64,000 nt of DNA, from contig CAZVBQ010000012.1 of the NCBI GenBank assembly GCA_964625575.1, positions 1 to 64,000 of the forward strand. The letters are read 5' to 3'. The notes below the pieces were generated by a model. That model was not told the origin of the DNA. It ran no database searches and worked only from the letters and a program-made list of their open reading frames with translations. Shown piece after piece: positions 38,601 to 46,603 of this stretch (its first letter is position 1; every line of letters starts with the position of its first letter). The translations under genes were made by a program, and so were the position numbers. The stretch comes from UTCHB3 sp964625575 (GTDB lineage Bacteria; Bacteroidota; Ignavibacteria; Ignavibacteriales; Ignavibacteriaceae).

Positions 38601-39289
38601 AGGAGAAGTGGAACACTCCGAACAACCTCGTGCTTCTGTTACCTCACGGTTTCGAAGGGCAGGGACCCGAGCACTCAAGCGCGAGACTCGAGCGTTTCCT
38701 CATCCTTTGCGCGCAGGAGAACATGGAAGTTTGCCATCTCTCCGATCCCGCCAACTATTTCCACCTCCTCCGCCGTCAGGTGAAGAAGGACGAGGGAAGA
38801 CCTTTGGTGATAATGTCACCTAAGAGCCTCTTAAGGCTGCCGGAAGCGAGATCGCCGAAGCAGCACTTCATCGAAGGAACCTTCAAAGAGTTCCTCGACG
38901 ACACTTCCGGACTCGACAAAAAGAAGGTGAAAAAAGTCCTTCTGACCAGCGGAAAGATTTACTACGAGCTGGATAAGTTCAGACGTGACAATGGTTTCAC
39001 CGATGTGGCGATCGTCCGTGTCGAGCAGCTTTATCCGTTCGAAGGTGCCATGCTGAAGGAGATTCTCGCGCAGTATCCTGCAATGGAGGAAGTCCTCTGG
39101 GTGCAGGAAGAGCCCCGCAACATGGGCGGCTGGAACTTCCTTAAACCAAGGATCGACGAAGTTCTCGAGAAGAAAATGCGCGTGCAATATGTCGGAAGAA
39201 CCGAAAGCGCCAGCCCCGCGGTTGGCTCGGCAAAACTTGCCGCCAAGCAGCAGGAAGCGATAATTCGCACCGCTTTCACAATGCTTTAA
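35657..39289 (+). CDS. kgd: KGD-type 2-oxoglutarate decarboxylase/dehydrogenase E1 with E2-like domain
   Basis: 1210 residues. N-terminal E1 segment (FVEEFGSNSWFVEYLYEEYK), then a Pro/Ala linker, an E2-type acyltransferase catalytic domain (about 95-335; active-site segment TSTYDHRIIQGAESG) without a lipoyl domain, and the thiamine-diphosphate E1 domains (LGMAHRGRLNVL, HGDSAFAGQG, TNNQIGFTT). This architecture is that of mycobacterial KGD, which carries out 2-oxoglutarate decarboxylation in the TCA cycle. Separate lipoyl and E3 partners are not in the window. Length and motif order leave little doubt about the family. Confidence 0.93.
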   Translation: MSENGSPKDKQQFVEEFGSNSWFVEYLYEEYKENPGAVPDQWKRYFNGEITSGQIDQAPQQGSAEVAPGSAPRSFPMPQPLPGDTTKVIAGGGARIIQNMESSLTIPTATSFRTIAVKILEENRILINSHLAKRRAGKISFTHIIGWAIVQAAKAFPSMNNAYTEKDGKPVLITREHINLGLAIDVERKDGTRNLMVPNIKAADTMDFKKFFETYEDLVKRSRLGQIDPAEFMGTTISLTNPGTLGTIASVPRLMMGQGTIVATGAIQYPAEFVAMSAEAVSNLGVSKVMQITSTYDHRIIQGAESGMFLRKISEMLMGEDDFYEIIFESLGVPQMPHKWQSDTVPGFSQSTIGYDEIAKQGRVRQMINMFRVRGHLIATTDPLGKNTTYHPELDPQFYQLTVWDYDRQFLTHDFGGYKTATLRKILDKLHKTYCENIGVEYMHIQSSDEKTWLQNRMEPVENKPNLDTATKKQILQKLIEAEHFEQFIHTKFIGHKRFSLEGLESTIPALDHLLTIAADNNVREIVLGMAHRGRLNVLTNIVGKSYDSILSEFEDIIDPDSTAGSGDVKYHLGAFNKVKTRFRKEIGVSIASNPSHLEWVNPVVEGIVRAKQTRMADTDRKHIIPVLLHGDSAFAGQGVVAETINLSQLAGYKTGGTIHIVTNNQIGFTTTPEEARSSVYATDVAKIVQAPVFHVNGDDPEAVLHVIKIAFDYRQKFNKDVVIDIVGYRRHGHNEGDDPGYTQPILYAKIKQQPSVTKQYGKRLVAEGIITDDELKALEAAYNKKLDDALQIVTQKKNQFKGDIPAALINQERPSARMNHDTALTEEELNELLIKGSSLPEGFNLHPKLVKFLDKRKDFAASKDGLADWATAEFAAFASLVKEGTPVRLSGQDCVRGTFTQRHMAFTDVVTGQEYFPINHMYNGQARAEILDSNLSEAAVMGFEYGFSTADPDTLVIWEAQFGDFANGAQIIIDNFIVASKEKWNTPNNLVLLLPHGFEGQGPEHSSARLERFLILCAQENMEVCHLSDPANYFHLLRRQVKKDEGRPLVIMSPKSLLRLPEARSPKQHFIEGTFKEFLDDTSGLDKKKVKKVLLTSGKIYYELDKFRRDNGFTDVAIVRVEQLYPFEGAMLKEILAQYPAMEEVLWVQEEPRNMGGWNFLKPRIDEVLEKKMRVQYVGRTESASPAVGSAKLAAKQQEAIIRTAFTML

Positions 39290-39350
39290 CCGGAAGGATA
39301 AAAGATTCACTTTTAAGATTCACGGAAATTTCGTAATTTTCGCATCAAAA

Positions 39351-39423
39351 GCGGGCATAACTCAGTTGGTAGAGTGTCAGCTTCCCAAGCTGAATGTCGC
39401 GGGTTCGAATCCCGTTGCCCGCT
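39351..39423 (+). tRNA. tRNA-Gly(CCC)
   Basis: Acceptor GCGGGCA pairs with TGCCCGC; the anticodon loop TTCCCAA gives CCC. T-arm GGGTTCGAATCCC. CCA is not encoded. Confidence 0.93.
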
Positions 39424-39517
39424 CTAAGAAGAAGGAAAAAATTTGCGGTTTTTCACAAAAACACTTGTTTGGAATCTAAAAAAGCCGTAAATTTACAGTC
39501 TAAAATTTTTGAAAAGG

Positions 39518-39592
39518 GGGCGCTTAGCTCAGTCGGTTCAGAGCATCTGCCTTACAAGCAGAGGGTCCGGGGTTCGAATCCCTGAGCGCCCA
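39518..39592 (+). tRNA. tRNA-Val(TAC)
   Basis: Acceptor GGGCGCT pairs with AGCGCCC; anticodon loop CTTACAA gives TAC; T-arm GGGGTTCGAATCCCT. A tyrosine integrase gene lies about 250 bases downstream pointing toward it, so its 3' end is the likely attachment site. Confidence 0.93.
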
Positions 39593-39594
39593 CT

Positions 39595-39631
39595 AAAAAG
39601 CTTCAAAACAACGCGTTTTGAGGCTTTTTTC
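39595..39631 (+). terminator. Strong terminator after tRNA-Val
   Basis: Stem AAAAGCTTCAAAAC, loop AACGC, then GTTTTGAGGCTTTTTT. One mismatch in a 14-bp stem. Confidence 0.8.
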
Positions 39632-39645
39632 ATTTTAAAGAAAAT

Positions 39646-39781
39646 TTGTAAATCCACATTTATCCCTAAAAATGCTCTGTTTTTGCCCGAATCGACCTGG
39701 ATTTTAGGGGTGACCGCAACAAAAACCGCAACACTAAATGGGCAGAAAAACCTTCTCGTAATCTATTGTAAATGCAGATTT
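39646..39781. other. Candidate integrase arm-type sites at the element left end
   Basis: Two 16-base direct repeats, TTGTAAATCCACATTT (39646-39661) and TTGTAAATGCAGATTT (39766-39781), differ at two positions. Two ACCGCAACA copies lie between (39713 and 39725). Spacing beside the tRNA fits attL arm sites; inference only. Confidence 0.4.
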
Positions 39782-39783
39782 TA

Positions 39784-39815
39784 GCAAAAAAAACACGACC
39801 AGAACTGATCGTGTT
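39784..39815 (-). terminator. Terminator of the integrase gene
   Basis: On the minus strand: an 11-bp stem (AACACGATCAG with CTGGTCGTGTT, one mismatch), two-base loop and a run of T's. Lies 30 bases past the integrase stop. Confidence 0.75.
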
Positions 39816-39844
39816 AATTAAGGTCTATCAAATCATGACTGCCA

Positions 39845-40885
39845 TTATTCGGGCCTTTTGAACTTCTTCAACTCAGACCTCATGATATCGATACTTATCT
39901 CATTGTAGTACCTGTCGGCGGTATTCATATGCTCATGTCCCACCAATTCCTTGACCACTGTTGCATCCATTAAATAAGCTGACCTGGCCAAGGTGATGAA
40001 GGTTTTCCTGAAGGTGCGGGCTGAATACTGTTTTTGACTGAATCCTATTTTCGCGAAATATCTCGTGATGGCTTTTCCCAGGTAATTGTACTCCGACCAT
40101 GGCAGTAAACGGCCCTCTGTTCTTTCACCGATATACTCTTTGAGAATATTTTTCAGATCTTCGTGAAATGGAATTGTCCGGCGCTTTTTCCGTTTCAGCT
40201 CATAATATTTGAAGGTGCCTTCTTTCAAGTCTATATCCTCAATGTTTATAAGATACATATCTGAGGGCCGTAGTCCCGTATAAAAAGCCAGGTAAACCAG
40301 CATCTTCATACTGCTTCCGGCCTTTTCAACCTCTTCGAACAGAAATATGATATCCGAATGAGAGAAAACGATTTTCTCTACGACTTCCGGGTTCGTCCTA
40401 ATTTCACTGTTCACGACAAACACGGTACAGTAATCATACTCAAACAAAAAGTTGAGAAAGTGGATGCACTGTTTACCAAGAGTGTGGATAGTATTTTGCT
40501 TATACTGCTTGAAGGACTTGATTTTCAGAAGCCAATCTTCAACGCTTGTTTTGGAGATGTTTTCACAATACATTTCTCTCTCAAAGTCAGCTGTAAATTG
40601 TTCGAAAAACCAATGGTATTCCCAGATTGTTTTTGAATTCTTGTGTTGGTTGTTCTTGAGAAAGTGATTTATCGCATCATCCAGGGTCGGCCGTCTGATT
40701 CCTAGTATTCCCTTTCTTTCTCGAGTTTTATCCATCTCCTGTTGCACCTTCTTCGCCATCCGCTCTGCATCGGCGCGGTTAGTTTTTGTATCTTTTAGCC
40801 CGGTGGATTTTGCCTTGTTCTTTTTTTCCACAGGATCGTACCACTGAATGTACAGTATGTTGTTTCTTGTTCGAATGATCGCCAT
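39845..40885 (-). CDS. Tyrosine recombinase (site-specific integrase)
   Basis: 346 residues. SAM-like N-terminal core-binding domain (about 60-165) and a C-terminal catalytic domain with the first Arg in FYTGLRPSDM, the second in SARTFRKTF, the His in LVGHEHMNTADRY and the nucleophile Tyr in that same segment. Catalyses integration/excision of the element. Its start shares one base with the excisionase stop (TAATG), and it points toward tRNA-Val, as in many genomic islands. Confidence 0.93.
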   Translation of the reverse strand: MAIIRTRNNILYIQWYDPVEKKNKAKSTGLKDTKTNRADAERMAKKVQQEMDKTRERKGILGIRRPTLDDAINHFLKNNQHKNSKTIWEYHWFFEQFTADFEREMYCENISKTSVEDWLLKIKSFKQYKQNTIHTLGKQCIHFLNFLFEYDYCTVFVVNSEIRTNPEVVEKIVFSHSDIIFLFEEVEKAGSSMKMLVYLAFYTGLRPSDMYLINIEDIDLKEGTFKYYELKRKKRRTIPFHEDLKNILKEYIGERTEGRLLPWSEYNYLGKAITRYFAKIGFSQKQYSARTFRKTFITLARSAYLMDATVVKELVGHEHMNTADRYYNEISIDIMRSELKKFKRPE

Positions 40886-41202
40886 TATTTGACCCCCGAG
40901 ATTTTATTTGACTGGTTCTTGCCGAGCTTGCTTGGCTTCGTTTTTGTAGTTGCCAAGAATTGCACAGCAGTTATTTTGTTAAGTGTAGGAGCTGTCCTGA
41001 TCTCAACCGGCCTTGATTCCTCACTCAGGAATCTGGCGATTTCGTCACTACTGATTTTGAACCTTTTACCAATTTGAATGGCCCTTATTCTTTTATCTTG
41101 AATCAGTGACTTAACTGTATCCCTGCCGAGAGACAAATATTTTGCCACTCCTGAAATACTCATCAGCTTGGTTTCGGATTTTATCGTTTGATTTTGAAAC
41201 AT
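40885..41202 (-). CDS. Excisionase-like helix-turn-helix protein
   Basis: 105 residues from ATG 41202, chosen for a strong AGGAG 6 bases upstream; a longer in-frame reading exists to 41310. A MerR-like HTH_17 motif: LMSISGVAKYLSLGRDTVKS then RIRAIQIGKRFKISSDEIARFL. Probably directs excision with the integrase. The C-terminal tail is basic. First gene of a two-gene unit with the integrase. Confidence 0.85.
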   Translation of the reverse strand: MFQNQTIKSETKLMSISGVAKYLSLGRDTVKSLIQDKRIRAIQIGKRFKISSDEIARFLSEESRPVEIRTAPTLNKITAVQFLATTKTKPSKLGKNQSNKISGVK

Positions 41203-41518
41203 TGTTACTCCTTTCCCACAATCATTTATTTGCGGGTCTGTTTTATATGTTTCGCTAACCTTTAGGAAGGGTAGAACACCATTTTCGGTGTGTGGGTGGT
41301 GATTTATCATGCTAAATCCCTTTGGAATTATTTGTTATAATTCTTATACCAAATATTCCTTCCGACTTTTCTAAAATCGGTATTCTAATATATGTAATAC
41401 TTGACATATATGCAAGTCATTTCTGCAATTAAAGGTTATTTCAAAAAAATATTACAAAATATTACGAAATATCTTGACAACTAATTGGAATTTTCGTATC
41501 TTTGAATATAGGAGTTGA
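41203..41518. promoter_or_regulatory. Divergent control region of the element
   Basis: 316 bases between excisionase and repressor. Contains inverted repeat ACTTG...CAAGT at 41399-41417 and a 10-bp-period direct repeat AAATATTAC/AAAATATTAC/GAAATAT at about 41448-41473, both good operator candidates for the XRE protein. Confidence 0.5.
41474..41504 (+). promoter_or_regulatory. Promoter of the XRE repressor gene
   Basis: TTGACA at 41474-41479, 17 bases, then TATCTTTG at 41497-41504, matching the Bacteroidota TAnnTTTG element. About 15 bases before the ATG. Confidence 0.65.
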
Positions 41519-41962
41519 ATGATTATGGAATTAAGAGAATTACGGAAGCGGGCAGGGCTCAAATCTGCTGAAATAGCGAAACAACTTGGAGTGACTCAAG
41601 GTCACTACAGCCATATTGAACTTGGTAAAAGAACTTTAAAGGAAGAGTTCATTCCAAAACTCGCCCATGAGTTTGGTGTTGATCCTGAAGTGATCGTTGG
41701 TATACGCGACCAGATGCAGAAGGAAAATATTCAGCTTAAGCACTGGATTGATCAGGTATTGATTGATGGTAAGCCGATGATTATCGAGATCAGCAAACAA
41801 ATTCGGTACGGCCGTAGCTTCAATTTGGATGATGAAGAAGGATTTCCAATTTTCATCGCGAATTTGGTAAGCGATATCATTAGGGAGGTAGTAAGAGTCG
41901 AATTAAAGAATGACGGACGATTCCGGGAAATTCTACGGCAGAGGCTTAAAGCTCTGCTTTAA
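41519..41962 (+). CDS. XRE-family repressor
   Basis: 147 residues. N-terminal lambda-type HTH: LRKRAGLKSAEIAKQLGVTQGHYSHIELG, then KLAHEFGVDPEVI. The C-terminal part is unrecognised. GGAG lies close to the first ATG; ATG 41525 is also possible. Divergent from excisionase/integrase, it is the likely switch controlling excision. Confidence 0.88.
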   Translation: MIMELRELRKRAGLKSAEIAKQLGVTQGHYSHIELGKRTLKEEFIPKLAHEFGVDPEVIVGIRDQMQKENIQLKHWIDQVLIDGKPMIIEISKQIRYGRSFNLDDEEGFPIFIANLVSDIIREVVRVELKNDGRFREILRQRLKALL

Positions 41963-41986
41963 TTCAAGTTTCTGCGTAAGCAGCGA

Positions 41987-42027
41987 AAACCACAAGAAGC
42001 GAAAATGTTCTCTTGTGGTTTTTTTGT
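41987..42027 (+). terminator. Terminator after the XRE gene
   Basis: Inverted repeat AACCACAAGA ... TCTTGTGGTT followed by seven T's. Confidence 0.85.
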
Positions 42028-42047
42028 TTTAAAAACAGGAGGAAATC

Positions 42048-42356
42048 TTGAAAAATAACAAAATCAATTATTTGTTTGGCGTTACGACGCAAACATGTGA
42101 AATGATGGCAAACGGCTCAGTGAGATCGCACAGATTAACTGTGCCGGTTGACCTCGTAGACTGTGAAAGTCTGAATGACTACTCCATCAATGGAATAGTA
42201 CAATTAATTGAGCAGGAAGTAAAGCTTCTTGTCAAAGCATATAATTTATTAAAGGAGATTGACTTGAAAACTATTCAAAATCAAACTAATATCATATTGG
42301 ACTCTGTCTTGGATCTGATGACCGTGGTAAGCTTCTCAAGTATCGAGGAGGTGTAA
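42048..42356 (+). CDS. Hypothetical protein of the replication module
   Basis: 102 residues from TTG 42048, supported by AGGAGG 4 bases upstream. No recognised domain; the C-terminal half is helical. It lies one base before the next small gene and ahead of the primase, so probably belongs to a replication operon. Confidence 0.6.
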   Translation: MKNNKINYLFGVTTQTCEMMANGSVRSHRLTVPVDLVDCESLNDYSINGIVQLIEQEVKLLVKAYNLLKEIDLKTIQNQTNIILDSVLDLMTVVSFSSIEEV

Positions 42357-42357
42357 C

Positions 42358-42594
42358 ATGGCTGATAATACAAGAAAAACCATCCACCTGGCTGATGTCG
42401 ATAAAGTCGACTTGAAGCTTAGCATCAGTGTCACGACCAATGGTGGCGGCTATACGATTAGAGATTGGTCGAAAGACCAAATCTGTCTGAGGGAACATCC
42501 CACAGATGTACCGACGGCAGTTCAACTTCTGAAAGATGAGTTTCAGAAGTTTGTAGGTGAATTTATGGAGAAATTTAACGATGGAAGGATATAA
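42358..42594 (+). CDS. Small hypothetical protein
   Basis: 78 residues, AGGAGG ahead of its ATG. Mixed alpha/beta composition, no known family. Its end overlaps the start of the primase-helicase by 14 bases. Confidence 0.6.
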   Translation: MADNTRKTIHLADVDKVDLKLSISVTTNGGGYTIRDWSKDQICLREHPTDVPTAVQLLKDEFQKFVGEFMEKFNDGRI

Positions 42595-44689
42595 AAATCC
42601 CCATATGATCAGATTTTCTGAGAATCTGAACCTAAATAATTCCCAATCGAAGGATTGGAATAGCTCACACTCCGCACGAGGGTGGCGGGAGACAACCGTC
42701 AACGCCCTTGAATTCAGACCTGAGTATTTCACGCAAAGAGGTGTCTACTTCGCGTGCCTCAATGATTATGGTCATAATGGTACCGATGGACACAAGACTA
42801 AAGAGAATACGGATTTTTCCTCCATAACTGCAATAGTGCTGGACTATGACGGAAAAGATAAAGACGAATTCAGCTCGGCAGATGCCATAAGGTGGGTGTC
42901 AGAGTTGGATTTCAAGGTGTATGTTGTAAGTGGGGCCTCCTTTCAGCAGAGCGTAAAGGATTCGTATCGAATTATGATCCCTCTGAGTGATCCGGTTGAT
43001 ATGGCAACATTCAGCGAGTGTATGAATTGCTTCATTTCGGATCGCAAATTTGGAAAGGGGTTGGATCATTCATGCAAGAGCTTCAGGTTCTGGTCTCCTT
43101 CAAATGGAAAGTTATTCCATGCTAATGAGGGAGTCCGGTTGGCAAAAGTGGAAGAGTTGATTGCGATAACTGATTATGCCACCAGGCGTAAACTTAAAGC
43201 AGATGACCCCAAAACACTACACGAGCATATCCAACTGAAGAAGGAGAAAGCTCTCTCAGACAAGAAAGTGGAGGGAGTGGAAAACCTTTCGCGGAAAGAT
43301 AGATTTTGGGAAAATTATAAAAACCTAAAAACAGATCAGAAGGTGACCCTGTGCTGCCCGTTTTGTGATCCAAAAGCACGCAAAGATCCTTCCAAAAAGA
43401 ATTCATTCATCAGCAGAGGCCCGTCAGGGCTTCTGTTTCTGTACTGTAGCTCAGAGGCGAGGACATACTGGGAACAAATTGATTTTGAAGAGAGATTCAA
43501 ACCATTTTTTTCGTATTCGGACAATGTGTTCGAGATATGCCCTCTGGCAGAGACAAGCAAGATCGAGTACACGAAGATTGGGATACCAAATTTTCACTTG
43601 TTAACAGCCACAGACCACAAGGATTTAAAGATCGAGGCCTATAAGCATCTCTTGCATAACAGGCGGTTTGGGGTGATGCCCAGAGTGAAATATGAATGCA
43701 GTGTCGATGTTGAAAAGTTTAAAATCAATGTCGACTTCGAAAATAATATCGTACATGTGTTGGTACCGGCGATTAAAGAAGTGGTGAAGGATAACGCCAT
43801 GATAGAGGATTATCTGGATCATACATTCGGGAAATATTCCGGCTTTATCAAGGACTGGATTGCCCTTTACAGCTATACGAACTGGAAGCCAATGGCGACT
43901 CTGATATTGATCGGTGGTCGTGGAACAGGTAAGACCACTTTCACGGACATGTTGTCCGCGATCTTTAAAGGTCACTCACAGACCGCGAGGAGTGCGGATG
44001 ACCGGTTTAACTCATTTCTGGAGGAAAAGCTACTGGTGATCGATGAGGCATTCGCGGATGGGAAGCCGCAATATACCCGCCTGAAGCAGATCTCGGGTGG
44101 TAAGCATCTAACAATTGAGCGAAAGTATAAGGAGGCATATGCTGTCGAGAACAATATTCACATCATTATGACGAGTAATGACAACCTCCCAATTGATGTT
44201 AAGCAGGAAGAACTGATTGAGGATGTGAATAACAATCAGTGGTTTATGCACAAATTCCCCATTATAAAGCATCGAGACTCGCTATTTCTACCAAAACTCG
44301 TGGACAGGATCGGTCACTGGATCCGGAGCGAGGGGAGAATAAGGTACGATAAGCTGAAAGGGAATACTAATCCCAGGTATGGGCAAGAGGTCCCGATAAC
44401 TGAGGAGTTAAGATCTCTTTTCATGTTCGCGACATCGTCAGAGGACTATCGTGCCAGAGACTTTATTCAAGAGCATCTGGCTACTCCATTCCCGGAGGAA
44501 AAGAGAGTCCTGGGACAGTTGGAGCTGAATAAATGGTGTAAAGAGAATCACCAAGATCCGCAACTTATTCTTAAAACCTTAAAAAACCTTGGATATATCG
44601 AGTCCGGCAGGTTAAAGCAGGTTGCTCATCAAGGTAGGCGATATAACCAGTACACACTGACCCAAAAAGCCTTCGATCTGGTTAAGTAA
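42581..44689 (+). CDS. Primase/SF3 helicase replication protein
   Basis: 702 residues from ATG 42581; an upstream start at 42557 is also in frame. The N-terminal domain contains VLDYDGKD and SYRIMIPLSDP, as in archaeo-eukaryotic primase (RepB-like) domains. A Cys motif follows (CCPFCDPKA...). The C-terminal domain is SF3 helicase: Walker A GGRGTGKTTF (about 444-452), Walker B LLVIDEAF, then the motif C-like region HIIMTSND. A C-terminal winged-helix-like segment reads LKTLKNLGYIESGRLKQV. Phage and plasmid elements use such proteins to start replication, so the element may replicate after excision. Confidence 0.85.
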   Translation: MEGYKNPHMIRFSENLNLNNSQSKDWNSSHSARGWRETTVNALEFRPEYFTQRGVYFACLNDYGHNGTDGHKTKENTDFSSITAIVLDYDGKDKDEFSSADAIRWVSELDFKVYVVSGASFQQSVKDSYRIMIPLSDPVDMATFSECMNCFISDRKFGKGLDHSCKSFRFWSPSNGKLFHANEGVRLAKVEELIAITDYATRRKLKADDPKTLHEHIQLKKEKALSDKKVEGVENLSRKDRFWENYKNLKTDQKVTLCCPFCDPKARKDPSKKNSFISRGPSGLLFLYCSSEARTYWEQIDFEERFKPFFSYSDNVFEICPLAETSKIEYTKIGIPNFHLLTATDHKDLKIEAYKHLLHNRRFGVMPRVKYECSVDVEKFKINVDFENNIVHVLVPAIKEVVKDNAMIEDYLDHTFGKYSGFIKDWIALYSYTNWKPMATLILIGGRGTGKTTFTDMLSAIFKGHSQTARSADDRFNSFLEEKLLVIDEAFADGKPQYTRLKQISGGKHLTIERKYKEAYAVENNIHIIMTSNDNLPIDVKQEELIEDVNNNQWFMHKFPIIKHRDSLFLPKLVDRIGHWIRSEGRIRYDKLKGNTNPRYGQEVPITEELRSLFMFATSSEDYRARDFIQEHLATPFPEEKRVLGQLELNKWCKENHQDPQLILKTLKNLGYIESGRLKQVAHQGRRYNQYTLTQKAFDLVK

Positions 44690-45216
44690 CTGGACTGAGA
44701 AGCTGAAAGATTGACTTTGAGTCGATTCTGAGTAGGTGTAAGTTCCTTATTTATATATGAGTTACAGCCATTCTACTCAGAATCTCAAAGTTTTTGCAAA
44801 ACTTTTTAATAAGTATCCCCCCCCTTCAGCTAATTGTTCTATTTTCTTCTATTATTCTATAATAAAAATGAAAATTGAGTATATAATAGTAAAATATTGC
44901 GATTACAGCCTAAAAACGAAGAAAATACCCTACTCAAAAGCTACTCAACCCATACTCACACAAAATACCCTGAGAAGATCTCACACATGAAAAAACACCT
45001 GGCTTGCTCCCGTATCTCTCACATCTGTCTCATAATGAGACATTGTAGGTGGGCAATAACCCCCAGCGAGAGGTCGATATAAAAGGGGGTACCATATCTA
45101 CCGGGGTATGGGCTACCACCAGATAACCACGGAAATTTTTTCTACTATGTCGGTTAAGTGAAGGGGGGGAGGGGGGAATAAAATACCGGAAGCTTTCACC
45201 TCCGGCACCGATTCAT
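44690..45216. other. Non-coding region, candidate replication origin
   Basis: 527 bases without a credible gene. A perfect 12-bp inverted repeat GATTCTGAGTAG (44724-44735) and CTACTCAGAATC (44773-44784) follows the primase stop. An AT-rich block comes next (about 44820-44920). Then TACTCA occurs at 44930, 44941 and 44952 with exact 11-bp spacing. Repeats plus an AT-rich stretch next to a primase fit an origin. A long G-run lies at about 45161-45177. Confidence 0.5.
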
Positions 45217-45417
45217 TCATTCAGTTTCGAGATCAACGATTTTAACAGTCGGAAGGAGGTGCATTAGCCCCTCGCTCCTGAGCCACTTTACAATTGTTTC
45301 GTACTTTGAGATACCGAAATACCTCGCGCAAGCAGAGATACTTGAAAACCTTCCTGCTTTCATATCGTCAATCACACGACGCTTAAAAGCCGGTGAGTAG
45401 CGTTTAATCTTTGTCAT
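45217..45417 (-). CDS. Short IS3 OrfA-like helix-turn-helix protein
   Basis: 66 residues resembling the N-terminal HTH of IS3-family OrfA: RYSPAFKRRVIDDMKAGRF then YETIVKWLR. The leucine-zipper part is absent and no OrfB or IS ends are nearby. It overlaps the upstream gene by 14 bases, so it is translated with it. May be a remnant reused as a DNA-binding regulator. Confidence 0.6.
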   Translation of the reverse strand: MTKIKRYSPAFKRRVIDDMKAGRFSSISACARYFGISKYETIVKWLRSEGLMHLLPTVKIVDLETE

Positions 45418-45790
45418 AATACCACATCCCCCAGCTTTTACTCACTCTCTTCAGACCATATTTTTTTGCTACCATTTTCCTGACCTTCGGATCGAACTGT
45501 TCCGCTGTGTTCAGGAACTTTGCGATGACATCCCGTCTGCACAGCGAATAATCCAGTGGGACATAGTCGAATAAAGATTCGAGGAGCATCATCACCCCTT
45601 GATACCTTTTAGCGGTATCCCAGCTACTGTTCTCATAAATTAAAATCCCACGAATCGACATGATGATAGCCTTCATCACTCTCTGGAATTCACAAGCTTC
45701 ATTTTTCATTAATTCTTCCAACCGTGTTAGTAGTTCTTCCACCACTACCATGGTTTCATTACTTACCTTAAGAGCATTATTCACATGCAT
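45404..45790 (-). CDS. Hypothetical protein
   Basis: 128 residues, mostly helical, C-terminus basic and aromatic (SKSWGMWYYDKD). No family recognised. AGGAG lies 8 bases before the ATG, with a good promoter at 45813-45842. Forms a two-gene unit with the OrfA-like protein. Confidence 0.6.
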   Translation of the reverse strand: MHVNNALKVSNETMVVVEELLTRLEELMKNEACEFQRVMKAIIMSIRGILIYENSSWDTAKRYQGVMMLLESLFDYVPLDYSLCRRDVIAKFLNTAEQFDPKVRKMVAKKYGLKRVSKSWGMWYYDKD

Positions 45791-45812
45791 TATTCTTCTC
45801 CTATCTATACTA

Positions 45813-45842
45813 GAATCTAAGGATAATACATTTAAGTGTCAA
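45813..45842 (-). promoter_or_regulatory. Promoter of the two-gene unit
   Basis: TTGACA on the minus strand (45842-45837), 17-base spacer, then TAGATTC. Directs transcription to the gene starting at 45790. Confidence 0.6.
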
Positions 45843-45955
45843 GAGGTAAATGGTCAGGAAGCTGAAGCGAGGGGGAGGGGGCTAATTAAGCGAATTGAAA
45901 ATAAAAATTTTAGGGTAACTCGCAATCAAAGGGGTAAAATGGTGGATTAATCTTG

Positions 45956-46603
45956 CTAATATCTAAAAAATAAATTGGTATTTTCTACTATCGGGACTTT
46001 ATTTCCTAATGACTGCCCCTGAAGAAGCAAGCGATTTCTGAGTGGGATGTTGTTCACGACGAAAGCCTTAAAGAATTCAATGGAGATTTTTGGGTATACC
46101 AGGATTTCAGCGCACCTCTTTCTTCTACCGTCTGGGAAGTCGATCCAATTATTTGCATAAATCACATCCCAGGATAGTGTTTGCAACGATGCAAGACTAT
46201 TGAAGAAATGAGTTGAATTTGAAGCCGCATTCCCATCAGTAATACCAAACCTGACTTCTGGAGAAAACAGCACATCCTTGTCGATTACAACGAAAAAGAT
46301 ATCTTTTTGTAGATGGCGTCTTGCATATAGTGTGGGTGTTAGGCTAGTAAAATAGAGGGGCACTACATCGTGGATATGCACAATGTTTCCATCATTTAAT
46401 ACGCATGCTTTAGAATGACGACGGCTTTGAACCTGAGGAATCGCAAAAGTCTGTGCTTTGATCGAATTGTTGTCCACTACATTTTTCGGTAATATGCCCT
46501 TTGAGCAGATCGAGTCAAAATTGCCTGCTAACGAGAAGTAATAGAATTCATCTACTCGATGCTGCTTCAGAGCATTCAATGCATCGGATTTGCTAAGTCC
46601 CAT
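45956..46603 (-). CDS. DarT-like DNA ADP-ribosyltransferase toxin (divergent copy)
   Basis: 215 residues. DarT-type features: an N-terminal FYYFSLAGNFDSICSKGIL segment, HDVVPLYFTSLTPTLYARR in the core, TDGNAAS, and catalytic Glu166 in KRCAEILV. DarT proteins transfer ADP-ribose from NAD to bases of single-stranded DNA and block replication, often of phages. More diverged from canonical DarT2 than the copy at 47354. Its ATG shares a base with the antitoxin stop (TAATG), so translation is coupled. Confidence 0.8.
   Translation of the reverse strand: MGLSKSDALNALKQHRVDEFYYFSLAGNFDSICSKGILPKNVVDNNSIKAQTFAIPQVQSRRHSKACVLNDGNIVHIHDVVPLYFTSLTPTLYARRHLQKDIFFVVIDKDVLFSPEVRFGITDGNAASNSTHFFNSLASLQTLSWDVIYANNWIDFPDGRRKRCAEILVYPKISIEFFKAFVVNNIPLRNRLLLQGQSLGNKVPIVENTNLFFRY

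Noticed and set aside
45161..45177. G-run as a G-quadruplex
   Set aside because: Only two G tracts, so no standard four-tract quadruplex.
45660..45950. Plus-strand frame opposite the two-gene unit
   Set aside because: Antisense to a gene with promoter and ribosome-binding site; composition unlike a real protein.
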